From contig NZ_JAKZEW010000006.1 of assembly GCF_022548875.1 (NCBI RefSeq), positions 1 to 64,000 of the forward strand: 64,000 nt of DNA. The letters are read 5' to 3'. Origin of the DNA: Glycomyces sp. L485 (GTDB taxonomy: Bacteria > Actinomycetota > Actinomycetes > Mycobacteriales > Micromonosporaceae). Positions 15,108 through 23,486 of this stretch are shown here, piece by piece. The position numbers were made by a program, and so were the translations under genes. The notes beneath the pieces were generated by a model. It ran no database searches, was not told the origin of the DNA, and saw only the letters and a list, made by a program, of their open reading frames with translations. The stretch's first letter is position 1, and each line of letters opens with the position of its first letter.

Positions 15108-15494
15108 TCAGGTGCGTCGGGCTCGCCAGGCGGCGAGGGCCGCCTCGGTGTCGATGGGGCCGAAGTTCAGCGGCGGGCCGTCCGGTGGTCCGATGAGGGC
15201 TTTGCGGATGCGTCCGTTGAGGTCCTCGACGGCGCTCTCGACTGCGACCTCGTCGGTGAGCGCGTCGAGGGTCTCGGGCAGGTCGTCGACTTCCTTGCGG
15301 AGTTTGAGCGCGGTCGGAAGTGCGTCGGCACCGATGTTCTCGCGGGTGGCCTTCTGGCGCAGCCACCAGTCATCGGCTGCGGGCTGTCCGATGCCCGGGA
15401 GCGGTTTCCCAGCTCCGGGGAGGTTTGTGAATTCGCCTCGTGCTTCGGCTTCGCGCATTGCCCGTTCGACGCCGCGGGCCTGTCGGTCGCTCAT
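15108..15494 (-). CDS. DUF1992 (DnaJ homologue subfamily C member 28-like) protein
   Basis: 128 residues that fill the DUF1992 domain: AMREAEARGEFTNLPGAGKPLP at the N-terminus and ADDWWLRQKATRENIGADALP after it are the family signature. The domain is shared with eukaryotic DNAJC28 but there is no J domain here. Its function is not known. Start ATG 15494 has an upstream GGAGGC. It is followed on the same strand by a region of possible pseudogene. Confidence 0.85.
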   Translation of the reverse strand: MSDRQARGVERAMREAEARGEFTNLPGAGKPLPGIGQPAADDWWLRQKATRENIGADALPTALKLRKEVDDLPETLDALTDEVAVESAVEDLNGRIRKALIGPPDGPPLNFGPIDTEAALAAWRARRT

Positions 15495-15527
15495 GGTCGC
15501 CTCCTTACCGGGCCAATGGTATCGGAA

Positions 15528-16181
15528 TCAAGCGTTGTGGACGACCAGCGCGACGGCGATGAACTGGGTGATGTAGGCGGCGAGGGTGAAGGAGTGGAAG
15601 ACCTCGTGGAAGCCGAACCAGGCGGTGCTGGGGTTGGGGCGTTTGAGCGCGTAGATGACGCCACCGGCGGTGTAGAGGACGCCGCCGGCGAGGATGAGGA
15701 CGGTCGGGCCGGTCCCCGCGCCGGCGGCCAGTTGCGGAAGAACGAAGACGGCGACCCAGCCGAGGACGATGTACAGGCCGGTGTAGAGCCAGCGCGGGGC
15801 GCCGATCCACAGGGTGCGGAAGGCGACGCCGGCGGCGGCTCCGGTCCAGATGACGGCGAGGAGGACGGCCTGGGCGGCGCCGTCGAGGGCGAGGACGGCG
15901 ACGGGCGTGTAGGTGCCGGCGATGATGAGGTAGATGTTGGCGTGGTCGGCTCGTTTGAGCCAGGCGGCGGCGGCGGCGGTGGTGAGTCGGGCGCGGTGGT
16001 AGGCGGCCGAGACGCCGAACAGGGCCGCGGAGGTGGCGACGTAGACGGCGGCGGACAGCCGGGCCGGCTCGGTGGGGCCGGTGGCGACCAGGGCGAGTCC
16101 GGCGATGATCGCGGCCGGGAAGGCGGCGAGGTGGAGCCAGCCGCGCAGGCGGGGTTTGGCCTCGTGGGGGGCGGTGTCCAT
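15528..16181 (-). CDS. Hemolysin III / PAQR family membrane protein
   Basis: 217 residues with seven membrane segments. The PAQR metal-site motifs are present: SAAYHRARL (with its Ser and His), RADHANIYLIIAGTYTP after it, and the closing GFHEVFHSFTLAAYITQF with two His. The family (YqfA, hemolysin III, adiponectin receptors) consists of zinc-dependent membrane hydrolase-like proteins; the bacterial role is not settled. The gene is alone on its strand between the DUF1992 and mannosyltransferase genes. Confidence 0.88.
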   Translation of the reverse strand: MDTAPHEAKPRLRGWLHLAAFPAAIIAGLALVATGPTEPARLSAAVYVATSAALFGVSAAYHRARLTTAAAAAWLKRADHANIYLIIAGTYTPVAVLALDGAAQAVLLAVIWTGAAAGVAFRTLWIGAPRWLYTGLYIVLGWVAVFVLPQLAAGAGTGPTVLILAGGVLYTAGGVIYALKRPNPSTAWFGFHEVFHSFTLAAYITQFIAVALVVHNA

Positions 16182-16253
16182 GGGTTCGACGATACGCCCT
16201 GTTGTTACCTGTCGGTAGTGTCGTTGGGTCCCCTTCCCGCGGTGGGCTTAGCC

Positions 16254-17378
16254 CTACGAGGCGACCGGTCGGCGAGTCAGTGCCACAGCCCGCCGGTAGT
16301 GGCCGATGATGGCGTCGCCCTCGGCCTCCCAGGTGCGGCCCAGGACCTTCGATCGGCCCTCGGCGCCCCAGGCGCGCAGCAGCGCGCGCCGGTCGCGCAG
16401 GTCCGCGACGGTGCGTGCGAGCGTGTCGGCCTCGCCGCTCGGGAAGTGGGCGCCGTCGACGCCGGGGTCGACCAGTTCGGCCGCGCCTCCGGCGTCCACG
16501 CACACCACGCCGACGCCGGAGGCGTGGGCCTCCTGGATGGTCTGCCCGAACGTCTCGAACGGGCCGGTGTGGACGAACACGTCCAAGGACGCGTACAGGC
16601 GCGACAGGTCGGCGCCGTGCAGGTTCCCCAGGAACGCCGCGGAGGGCATCAGCCGCTCCAGGGCGCGGCGGCGGGGACCGTCGCCGGCGACGACCAGGCG
16701 CACCCCGGGCGTCTCGGACAGCGCCCGGGCGAGGTGAAGGTGCTTCTCGCGGGCCAGGCGTCCGACGTAGCCGACCAGGAGTGCGCCGTCGGGCGCGAGC
16801 GCGTCGTGGAGGCCCTGGTCCCTCCAGGCGGGGCTGAACCGTTCGGTGTCGACCCCGTGGGGCACGACCGTGACGCCGCCGATGCCTTGGGAGGCCAGGG
16901 CGTCGGCGGTGCATCGGGAGAGGGCGAGGTTGACGCTGGCGCGGGAGTGGATGCGCCGCAGGCGCCGCCACACGAGCTGTTCGAACGCGGTCAGGTGGTA
17001 GGCGCGGGCGTAGGCCGGCAGGTCGGTCTGCCAGACCGCGATCGCCGGGATCGCGTGGCGTTCGGCGTACTCGGCGGCGCGGGCGGTGTAGCCGAACGGG
17101 GAGGCCAGGTGGATGACGTCCGGGGCGTGCGCGTCCAGGGCGGCGTCCAGGGCGCGGGTCGCGAGGCCGGCGCGGAAGTTCCGGTAGGCCGGGACCGGCA
17201 CCGACCGGACGTGGACGATCGGGCACGGGAAGTCGGGCACCGCGGCCGGGCCGGGTGCGGGGGCGATGACGACGGCGTCGAGGCCGCGCGCACACAGGTG
17301 CTCGGCGGTGCGGGCGACCGACCGGGCGACGCCGTTCACCTGCGGCGGGAACGACTCGGTGACCAGGGCGACTTTCAT
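16254..17378 (-). CDS. mgtA: GDP-mannose-dependent alpha-mannosyltransferase (MgtA-like, GT4)
   Basis: A 374-residue GT-B glycosyltransferase. It starts KVALVTESFPPQVNGVARSV (the glycine-rich N-terminal loop of GT4 enzymes). The C-terminal domain has VGYVGRLAREKHLH and the nucleotide-sugar site FETFGQTIQEAHASG with its E-x7-E pattern. Overall it matches mycobacterial MgtA (Rv0557), which adds mannose to a glycolipid anchor of lipomannan-like molecules. The start is the ATG at 17378, not the longer frame. The exact acceptor in this organism is inferred. Confidence 0.8.
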   Translation of the reverse strand: MKVALVTESFPPQVNGVARSVARTAEHLCARGLDAVVIAPAPGPAAVPDFPCPIVHVRSVPVPAYRNFRAGLATRALDAALDAHAPDVIHLASPFGYTARAAEYAERHAIPAIAVWQTDLPAYARAYHLTAFEQLVWRRLRRIHSRASVNLALSRCTADALASQGIGGVTVVPHGVDTERFSPAWRDQGLHDALAPDGALLVGYVGRLAREKHLHLARALSETPGVRLVVAGDGPRRRALERLMPSAAFLGNLHGADLSRLYASLDVFVHTGPFETFGQTIQEAHASGVGVVCVDAGGAAELVDPGVDGAHFPSGEADTLARTVADLRDRRALLRAWGAEGRSKVLGRTWEAEGDAIIGHYRRAVALTRRPVAS

Positions 17379-17573
17379 ACCTGCAGCGTATGGGCTCAGC
17401 GGGGACACAGGCCGAATGCGACATGGCCTGGTCTTGAACCGGCGGCGACGCTCCAGGAACCGGGCCCGGGCCTCTGACGTGCGGGGCGGTGTCACAGGCG
17501 TGCGATAGGTATTGGAGGATGCACGAAGCCAGGCCGAGCCGAAGCTGCTCGCACTACCCGGAAGGAGCCTTGG

Positions 17574-18260
17574 ATGTCACTGTCTAGTGCCGACGTCACC
17601 CATCTGGAATCGGTGCTGGCGCAAGGGAAGAAACCGAAGGTGATGTTCACCGACGCCGCAGGGCAGGTCGCCGGCAAGTCCGGCAAGGTCGTCGCCCTCG
17701 ACGAGGCCAGGGACGGCGATTTCGTCCAGGTCGCGTTCGGGTCAGACCAGCTGCCGTTCTCCCCCGCCGAACTGCGCCTTCCCGAGCGCGGCGAGACGAC
17801 CCGCGCCAAGACGCCCCGCCAGCGGGCACCCGAACCGGCGGCACCGCCCGGTCCGGGTCTGTTGCCCGAAGCACCGAAACCGAAGCCCACTGAGAGGAAT
17901 ACCCCGAACGTGCCCGAGACCGCCCCCGAGGCCAAGACCGAGGCCGCGCCGCGCAAGAAGGCCCCGCGCCAGCGCACCGCGAAGGAGAAGCACCCGGAGC
18001 TGACGGTAACGCTCACCTATGAGGACGGCGACTGGGCCGTCGCCGCCGCCAAGGGCGCCCGCACCCTCGTCAAGGGCGTGCAGGTGAGCCACGCGGCGGC
18101 GCTGGCGATGTGCGTGGCGACCGAGTCGGCCGACGTGACCGACATCGTCACCGAGGTGGTCGACAAGATCCGTTCGGAGGCCGCCGAGGAGGCCGAGGCG
18201 TTGCGCAAGCGCCTTGAAGAGGCCGAGGCGCGCCTTGCCGAGCTCGGTTCCCTCCAGTAG
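17574..18260 (+). CDS. DUF6319 family protein
   Basis: A 228-residue protein. Residues 1-68 (VLAQGKKPKVMFTDAAGQVAG to LPFSPAELRLP) form the conserved N-terminal domain. A proline/lysine-rich linker covers about 70-140, and a C-terminal part (about 145-228) ends in a short coiled coil (EAEALRKRLEEAEARLAEL). This actinobacterial family has no known role. GGAAGGAG lies eight bases upstream of the ATG. It is divergent from mgtA, with a 195-bp shared upstream region. Confidence 0.75.
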   Translation: MSLSSADVTHLESVLAQGKKPKVMFTDAAGQVAGKSGKVVALDEARDGDFVQVAFGSDQLPFSPAELRLPERGETTRAKTPRQRAPEPAAPPGPGLLPEAPKPKPTERNTPNVPETAPEAKTEAAPRKKAPRQRTAKEKHPELTVTLTYEDGDWAVAAAKGARTLVKGVQVSHAAALAMCVATESADVTDIVTEVVDKIRSEAAEEAEALRKRLEEAEARLAELGSLQ

Positions 18261-18293
18261 GGACCCGCTGACAACTGCATACCGGTTCGACGT

Positions 18294-18806
18294 TCACCCG
18301 CGGGCGTGTTTGATGTAGATCATCACCGCCTCGCGGGTGGTCTTCACTCCGAAGGTCTTGCGTGCGGCGGCGATGCGGCGGTTCGCGGTCCGCAGGGACA
18401 CGAATTCGGCTTCGGCCGCGGCGGCGATGGTGGAGCCGGCGGCGAGCCGGTTGAGCAGGGCCCGCTGCTCGGTGTCGAGATCGAGGCCGTCTTCGGGTTC
18501 GGGCCGACCGGGCGTGTGTCCGAGGGGCCCGACGCGGCGCAGGTCCGAGGCGAGCGCGAGAGCGATCTGCCCGGAGGCGACGGCGACGATCGCGCTGCCG
18601 CGCGCCGCGGCGAGGACGGCTTGGGAGGCGGTGTGGTCGTCGGCGACGGTGCCGTGTGCGACCATGCGCCGCTCGGCCAGGTCCCAGGCCGGTTCCAGCA
18701 GCGCGAAACCGCGGTGGGCCTTCCAGCCTGCGGCGGTGCAGCGGCGCACGATCGCCTCGGCGTCCTGACTGGACGCCACGACGTGCAGCGGGACCGGTTC
18801 GCTCAT
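18294..18806 (-). CDS. Short LuxR-type HTH regulator
   Basis: 170 residues. The C-terminal 60 form a LuxR/GerE-like helix-turn-helix (ALLNRLAAGSTIAAAAEAEF, then LRTANRRIAAARKTFGVKT). The N-terminal 100 residues look like a degenerate alpha/beta receiver-type domain (PLHVVASSQDAEAIVRRC) without the phospho-acceptor set. Its ATG at 18806 overlaps the stop of the large LuxR gene (ATGA), so the two are made together. It probably acts with, or modulates, its partner. Confidence 0.78.
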   Translation of the reverse strand: MSEPVPLHVVASSQDAEAIVRRCTAAGWKAHRGFALLEPAWDLAERRMVAHGTVADDHTASQAVLAAARGSAIVAVASGQIALALASDLRRVGPLGHTPGRPEPEDGLDLDTEQRALLNRLAAGSTIAAAAEAEFVSLRTANRRIAAARKTFGVKTTREAVMIYIKHARG

Positions 18807-21331
18807 GCCGCACCGCCGTGGGCGTCGAGCAGGACCGCCGCCTCGGTGCGGGTCTTGGCGCCGAGTTTGCGCATGCCCGAGCGGATGTGGGTCTCGACGG
18901 TCTCGGCGGTGATGCCGAGGACCTCGGCGATGCGGCGGGAGGGGTGCCCGGCCGCGACGTGGCGGAGCACTTCGACCTCCCGGTCGGTCAGGCCGCCGGT
19001 GCCGCGCGCCGACCGCCGGTCGCGCCGCACGTCGTGGCGCCGCAGCGACCGTCTCGCGCGCCCGGCCAGGACGGTCAGTCCGTGGTGCTCGGCGACCTGC
19101 TCGGCCGCTTCGAGCGCCGCGATGGCGCCGGCTGCCTCGGAGGTGTGGGCCGCGAGGGCGAGCAGGCACCTGACCTGTTCGCGCGCGGCCAGGCCGTCCC
19201 AGGCGTCGGCGGCGTCCTTGAACGCGGCACCTCGTGCCTCGTCCCAGGCGCGCAGCGTGGAGGCCACGGGCGCGGGCCAGGCGTCCGGGCCGGTCTCGAC
19301 CGGATCGGTGCCGGTGTCGTAGGCGATCCAGCGGCCGGTGATGTGGGCGAGCCCGCCCATCAGGCCTGAAGCCGGGGCGCCCGGATCGGGGTCGGGCTGA
19401 CCGTCGAGCCAGGCGGTCTCGTGTTCGAGCCAGGTGACGAGCGCGCCGAGCGCCGCCGGAGGGTCGGTCAGGCGCGCCAGGCGGGCACGAGCGGTGCCGA
19501 GCGCACCCGTGTCGGCCTCGGCCAGCGCGATCGCGGCGACGATGAGCGTGTCGGCCACGGCCGGGAGCGTGTGGTCGGCGAGGGTCTGCGCGGTGGCGAT
19601 CAGATGGTCGAGCCCGGTGCCGGACAGGACGAGGCACCACGCGGCGGCGGCGAGGAACCGCGTCTGCCACGAGTAGGCGCCGGCCTCGGCGCAGCGGGCC
19701 GCGGCTTGGCGGGCGACGGCCTCGGCCTCCTGGAGCCGGGCGGCGTCGGCAAGGGCGATGACTCGCGACCAGGCGCACCAGGCGGCGGTGGTCGCGTCCC
19801 CGGCGGCCCGCGCGAGCGCTTCGGCGGCGGCGAGCGCCGCGGGGTCGTCCCCGGCCAGTGCCGCGGCAAGACCCGGATGGTCGACCGCCTCACCCCAGGT
19901 GAGACGCAGTTGCTCGGCGAAGGCCGCGCGGGCCTCGGCGGGGGCGCACAGCAGCCGCAGCTGATCGGTCTCGGCCCCCTCCGGTGCGGCCTCGAGTGAT
20001 GCGGCGGCGGCCGGCCCGTCACCGGTCGCCAGGTGCGCCCAGGACCGCGCCAGAGCCGCCTCGCCGCCCGTGGCTCCTGTGAGGACTTCGAGTGCGGCGC
20101 GGGGCCGGCCGGCTTCGACCGCGGCGCGTGCGGCCGCGATCGCGTGCGCGGGTTCGATCTCGGCGGCCAGCAGCAGCGACTCGGCCCGCACCGACGGGCC
20201 CGCCGCCTCGGCGGCGGCCTCGAGCGCGGCGGCCAGGGCCCGCTGGTCGAGTCCGGCCGCCCGAGCGTGTCGGGCCGATTCGAGTCCGCCGGTGGCCTCG
20301 GCGAGGTGGACGTGCATGGCGGTGCGGGCGCCCGAGTCGAGGATGCCGGCGGCGATCTCGGCCATCCACGGGCTGGCCGGGCGCAGGAACTGGCCTTCGT
20401 ACACGGCGAGGCCGGCCTCGACCAGGAGCGCGGCGCCTTCGCCGAGCAGGCTCGGGTGGGCCGGGCGGCCGAGCAGCCCGAGCGCGGCCAAGGCGGTGCG
20501 TCCGGGTCGGGGCAGGTCGGCGATCGCCGCCGCGGCGGCGGCGGCGGGGTCGGCGACCTCGCCGAGGTCGAGCTCGGCGTCGGGGTCGTTCGCGCGCCGC
20601 GCCAGCGCCGTCAATGCCAGCGGATTGCGCCCGCCCCTGGCGCACAGCGCGGCGATGCGGTGCCCGGCCAGCGCCGGAGCGCATTCGCGGATGAGCGCCT
20701 CTGCTTCGGCGTCGGTCAGCTCCGGTACCTCGATGACCGTCGCCGCGTCGAGCAGACGCTCCAGGGCCGGGGCGGGCAGGCGGTTGGGGACGCGCAGGGC
20801 GGCGGCGACCGGGAGGCGTTCGGACAGCAGCGGCAAGACCGCGAGCGTGGCCGCGTCGCACCATTGCAGATCGTCGATGACCAGGACGCCGCCGCGGGTG
20901 CGCGAGTACACCGCCTCGGCCAGCAGCGGCAGATCGCCTGCGGGCATGCGGGCCCGCGTCGCCCGCTCCAGTGCCAGAGCGGGTGAGCCGGAGAGCATCG
21001 CCAATCCGCCGCCTATGTGGACAGGTCGGGTCGAGGACGCGGCCAAGCGTTCCAGCAGACGGGTGCGGCCGGAACCGGGCGGGCCGCAGAACACGGCCAG
21101 ACCGGTGTCGGTCAAGGCGTCGGCGGCCAGGCGCAGCGCGTCGTCTCGGCTGGCAGGGCTCGCTGCCGCCTGGTTCTCGGCGGTGGCGGACCGTGGTCGC
21201 TCGAGGCCGGGGGTGGGAGACGACGGGGCGGCCAAGGGGGCTCCTAACGCTCTGGCACGAATGGGGGAGGCGGCGTGCGCCTTGCGGTTTGTATCGTCAA
21301 TGTCAGTCGACGGACCGCCGACGCCTTTCAT
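18803..21331 (-). CDS. Large ATP-binding LuxR-family regulator (LAL type)
   Basis: 842 residues. An AAA/STAND ATPase is at the N-terminus: Walker A GPPGSGRT (83-90), Walker B VLVIDD (148-153). A long alpha-helical, TPR-like alanine-rich middle (about 330-760) follows, then a C-terminal LuxR HTH (LTDREVEVLRHVAAGHPSRR, then IAEVLGITAETVETHIRSGM). LAL regulators are ATP-dependent activators, often of secondary metabolism or sugar use. The target is unknown here. The start is uncertain because no ribosome binding site is clear before 21331. It is divergent from the dynamin cluster, with only 80 bp between, so it could control that cluster. Confidence 0.82.
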   Translation of the reverse strand: MKGVGGPSTDIDDTNRKAHAASPIRARALGAPLAAPSSPTPGLERPRSATAENQAAASPASRDDALRLAADALTDTGLAVFCGPPGSGRTRLLERLAASSTRPVHIGGGLAMLSGSPALALERATRARMPAGDLPLLAEAVYSRTRGGVLVIDDLQWCDAATLAVLPLLSERLPVAAALRVPNRLPAPALERLLDAATVIEVPELTDAEAEALIRECAPALAGHRIAALCARGGRNPLALTALARRANDPDAELDLGEVADPAAAAAAAIADLPRPGRTALAALGLLGRPAHPSLLGEGAALLVEAGLAVYEGQFLRPASPWMAEIAAGILDSGARTAMHVHLAEATGGLESARHARAAGLDQRALAAALEAAAEAAGPSVRAESLLLAAEIEPAHAIAAARAAVEAGRPRAALEVLTGATGGEAALARSWAHLATGDGPAAAASLEAAPEGAETDQLRLLCAPAEARAAFAEQLRLTWGEAVDHPGLAAALAGDDPAALAAAEALARAAGDATTAAWCAWSRVIALADAARLQEAEAVARQAAARCAEAGAYSWQTRFLAAAAWCLVLSGTGLDHLIATAQTLADHTLPAVADTLIVAAIALAEADTGALGTARARLARLTDPPAALGALVTWLEHETAWLDGQPDPDPGAPASGLMGGLAHITGRWIAYDTGTDPVETGPDAWPAPVASTLRAWDEARGAAFKDAADAWDGLAAREQVRCLLALAAHTSEAAGAIAALEAAEQVAEHHGLTVLAGRARRSLRRHDVRRDRRSARGTGGLTDREVEVLRHVAAGHPSRRIAEVLGITAETVETHIRSGMRKLGAKTRTEAAVLLDAHGGAA

Positions 21332-21411
21332 GATATTGCGGAAGCTTCGATGCCGCAGACCGGCGTCGCCGGCCGTCGAGGCCGAACCGAGGAGAGGGCG
21401 GACGCGAAAGC

Positions 21412-22902
21412 ATGGTGGCAGGGCAACTCACCACGAGCGTGGCGAGCATGTGCGAGGAGCTGTCCGGCAAGGTCAGCGACCCCTCGCGCGCCGTCGTCCA
21501 GGAGGTGGCGGCCCGGCTGGGGCAGCCGCTGCGGGTCGCCGTCGCCGGACGATTGAAAGCCGGAAAGTCGACATTGGTGAACGCGCTCATCGGCCGTCGC
21601 GTCGCCCCCACCGCAGCCGGCGAATGCACCCGCGTGGTGACCCAGTTCCGCTACGGCCCGGCCGACCGTGTCGACGTGATCGACCGCGCCGGCAGGAAGC
21701 ACGCGGTGCCGTTGGACGCGACCGGGATGATCCCCACGACACTGCCGATCGCGGCCGAGGACGCGGCGATGATCGACGTCCAGCTGTCTTCGGACCGGCT
21801 GCGGGACTTGATGGTGGTCGACACGCCCGGCCTGCAGTCGATCAACACCGACATCTCCGAGACGGCCCGTGAAATGCTGTTCGCCGCCCCCATGGCCGAC
21901 GACGTCGACGACGACTCGCGCGAGGCCGTCGCCGGCGCCGAGGCGATCATCTACGTGTTCACCCAGCAGGTCCGATCCGACGACGTCGACGCCCTGGAGG
22001 CGTTCGCGAAGGCCTCGCAGCAGCTGTCGAGTTCCCCCATGAACTCCCTGGCGCTCTACAACAAAGCCGACAAGCTCTCCCCCGGGCCCGGGCGGGACCC
22101 CTGGCCGGTGGCCGGGCCGATCGCCGAGGAGCAGGCCGCGATCCTGCGCCGCGCCGTGTGCGACGTCGTGCCGGTCGTCGGCCTCCTCGCCGAGACCGCC
22201 GAGGCCGGACTGCTCACCGCCGCCGACTGCGAAGCACTGCGCACCCTCGCCGGCCTCGACGAGGAGAAACGCGCGCTCATGCTCGCCAGCGCGGGCCTGT
22301 TCACCTCCACCGACGGTCCGGTCGGCGCCGAACAGCGGCACCGGCTGCTCGAACGCCTCGACCTGTACGGCATCCACTTCGCGATCGCGCACCTGCAGGC
22401 CAACCCCCACCTGGCCACCGGTGAACTCGTGCGGCTGCTGTTCGCCGCCTCCGGGTTCCCGCGCCTGCGCACTACCCTCCACCAGGTCTTCGGGGTTCGC
22501 GCCGACGTCATCAAGGCCGGTTGGGCCCTGGGCCGCCTCGAGGCCGCCGCCGCCGCGGGTCCCGCCGCCGACCGCGATCTGCTGCGCGGCGCGGTCGAAT
22601 CGATCGTGGCCCGCCCCGAGTACCACCGGCTGCCGCTGCTGGAGGCCGCCGCGTCGGTCACCACCGGGCAGGTCGCCCTGCCCGAGGACATGGAGGCCGA
22701 AGTCGCCCGGCTCGCCCTGACCGACGACCCCGGCGTCGTCCTGGGCCTGCCCGACGCGGCCCGGCCCCAGCTGCGCCGATCCGCGATCGAGGCCGCCGCG
22801 CGCTGGCGGGCGTTCGCCAACGGCGGCGCCACGCCCGCGCAGGCCCGGGTGGCGAACGTGGTGCATCGTGGTTTCCATCTGCTGGCCCAACGCCTCGGCT
22901 GA
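21412..22902 (+). CDS. Dynamin-like GTPase (first of pair)
   Basis: A 496-residue bacterial dynamin-family GTPase. P-loop GRLKAGKST (46-54), G3 DTPG (137-140), and G4 NKAD (217-220) are all intact. The rest is helical with no membrane segment. Paired dynamins (DynA/DynB in Streptomyces, IniA/IniC in Mycobacterium) reshape or repair membranes, usually as heteromers. This is the first gene of a rightward cluster; the GrpE-like gene begins 23 bp after its stop. GAGGAGAGG lies upstream of the ATG, though at a long spacing. Confidence 0.85.
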   Translation: MVAGQLTTSVASMCEELSGKVSDPSRAVVQEVAARLGQPLRVAVAGRLKAGKSTLVNALIGRRVAPTAAGECTRVVTQFRYGPADRVDVIDRAGRKHAVPLDATGMIPTTLPIAAEDAAMIDVQLSSDRLRDLMVVDTPGLQSINTDISETAREMLFAAPMADDVDDDSREAVAGAEAIIYVFTQQVRSDDVDALEAFAKASQQLSSSPMNSLALYNKADKLSPGPGRDPWPVAGPIAEEQAAILRRAVCDVVPVVGLLAETAEAGLLTAADCEALRTLAGLDEEKRALMLASAGLFTSTDGPVGAEQRHRLLERLDLYGIHFAIAHLQANPHLATGELVRLLFAASGFPRLRTTLHQVFGVRADVIKAGWALGRLEAAAAAGPAADRDLLRGAVESIVARPEYHRLPLLEAAASVTTGQVALPEDMEAEVARLALTDDPGVVLGLPDAARPQLRRSAIEAAARWRAFANGGATPAQARVANVVHRGFHLLAQRLG

Positions 22903-22925
22903 GACTCGTACCTAAGGAGCACATT

Positions 22926-23486
22926 GTGACGTTTCGACTCGGCGGGCCCCTGATCGGGGCGCTGGTCGGCCTTGCGGCCGCCGGCCTCGGCGCCGTGTTC
23001 ATCGCCGGCGGACCCGACTGGCGGACCTTGGCCGTCGCCTGCGGGCCGGTCCTGATCGCGGCCGCCGTCGCCGCGGCGACCGGCCGGACCATCACCCCCC
23101 GACCCGCCCCGGTCGCCCCCATGGCCGGGCCGGCGAACTCCGGGCCGATTCCGGTGAACCAGCTGGCCGAGCCGGCCCGCGCCGCCCAGGCCATCGCCGA
23201 CCGCGCCGCGTTGGTCGAGGCGTGCATCTGGATGCGGGACCGCGCCACCTCTCCGGCGCTGGCCGCGCAGTTGGACCAGACGTTCGGGCGCGTCGGTGTC
23301 GCCGCGGTCGATGCGACCGGTCAGCGGTTCGACCCGGCTGTCCACGAGGCCGGCTCCACGGTCGCCGCGCCGGGCCCGGCCGAGGACGGCATCATCGCCG
23401 GCACCGAATCGGTCGGCTACACCGACCGCGGCCGGCTGCTGCGCCACCCGGTGGTGACCGTCTACCGCGGGCAGGTGCGCGCATGA
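22926..23486 (+). CDS. Membrane-anchored GrpE-like protein
   Basis: 186 residues. Two hydrophobic segments at the N-terminus (about 8-28 and 34-54) are followed by a proline-rich linker. From about residue 118 the sequence matches the beta-wing of GrpE: VGVAAVDATGQRFDPAVHEA, then GYTDRGRLLRHPVVTVYRG. The long coiled coil of true GrpE is much reduced. GrpE proteins release ADP from DnaK; here the wing may dock an Hsp70-like partner at the membrane or serve the dynamins. The GTG start at 22926 has AAGGAG eight bases upstream. Its stop overlaps the start of the second dynamin (ATGA). Confidence 0.75.
   Translation: MTFRLGGPLIGALVGLAAAGLGAVFIAGGPDWRTLAVACGPVLIAAAVAAATGRTITPRPAPVAPMAGPANSGPIPVNQLAEPARAAQAIADRAALVEACIWMRDRATSPALAAQLDQTFGRVGVAAVDATGQRFDPAVHEAGSTVAAPGPAEDGIIAGTESVGYTDRGRLLRHPVVTVYRGQVRA

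Noticed and set aside
15078-17477. Plus-strand open frame of 799 codons over the PAQR and mannosyltransferase genes
   Set aside because: Antisense to two recognisable genes and of low-complexity Gly/Glu/Val composition.
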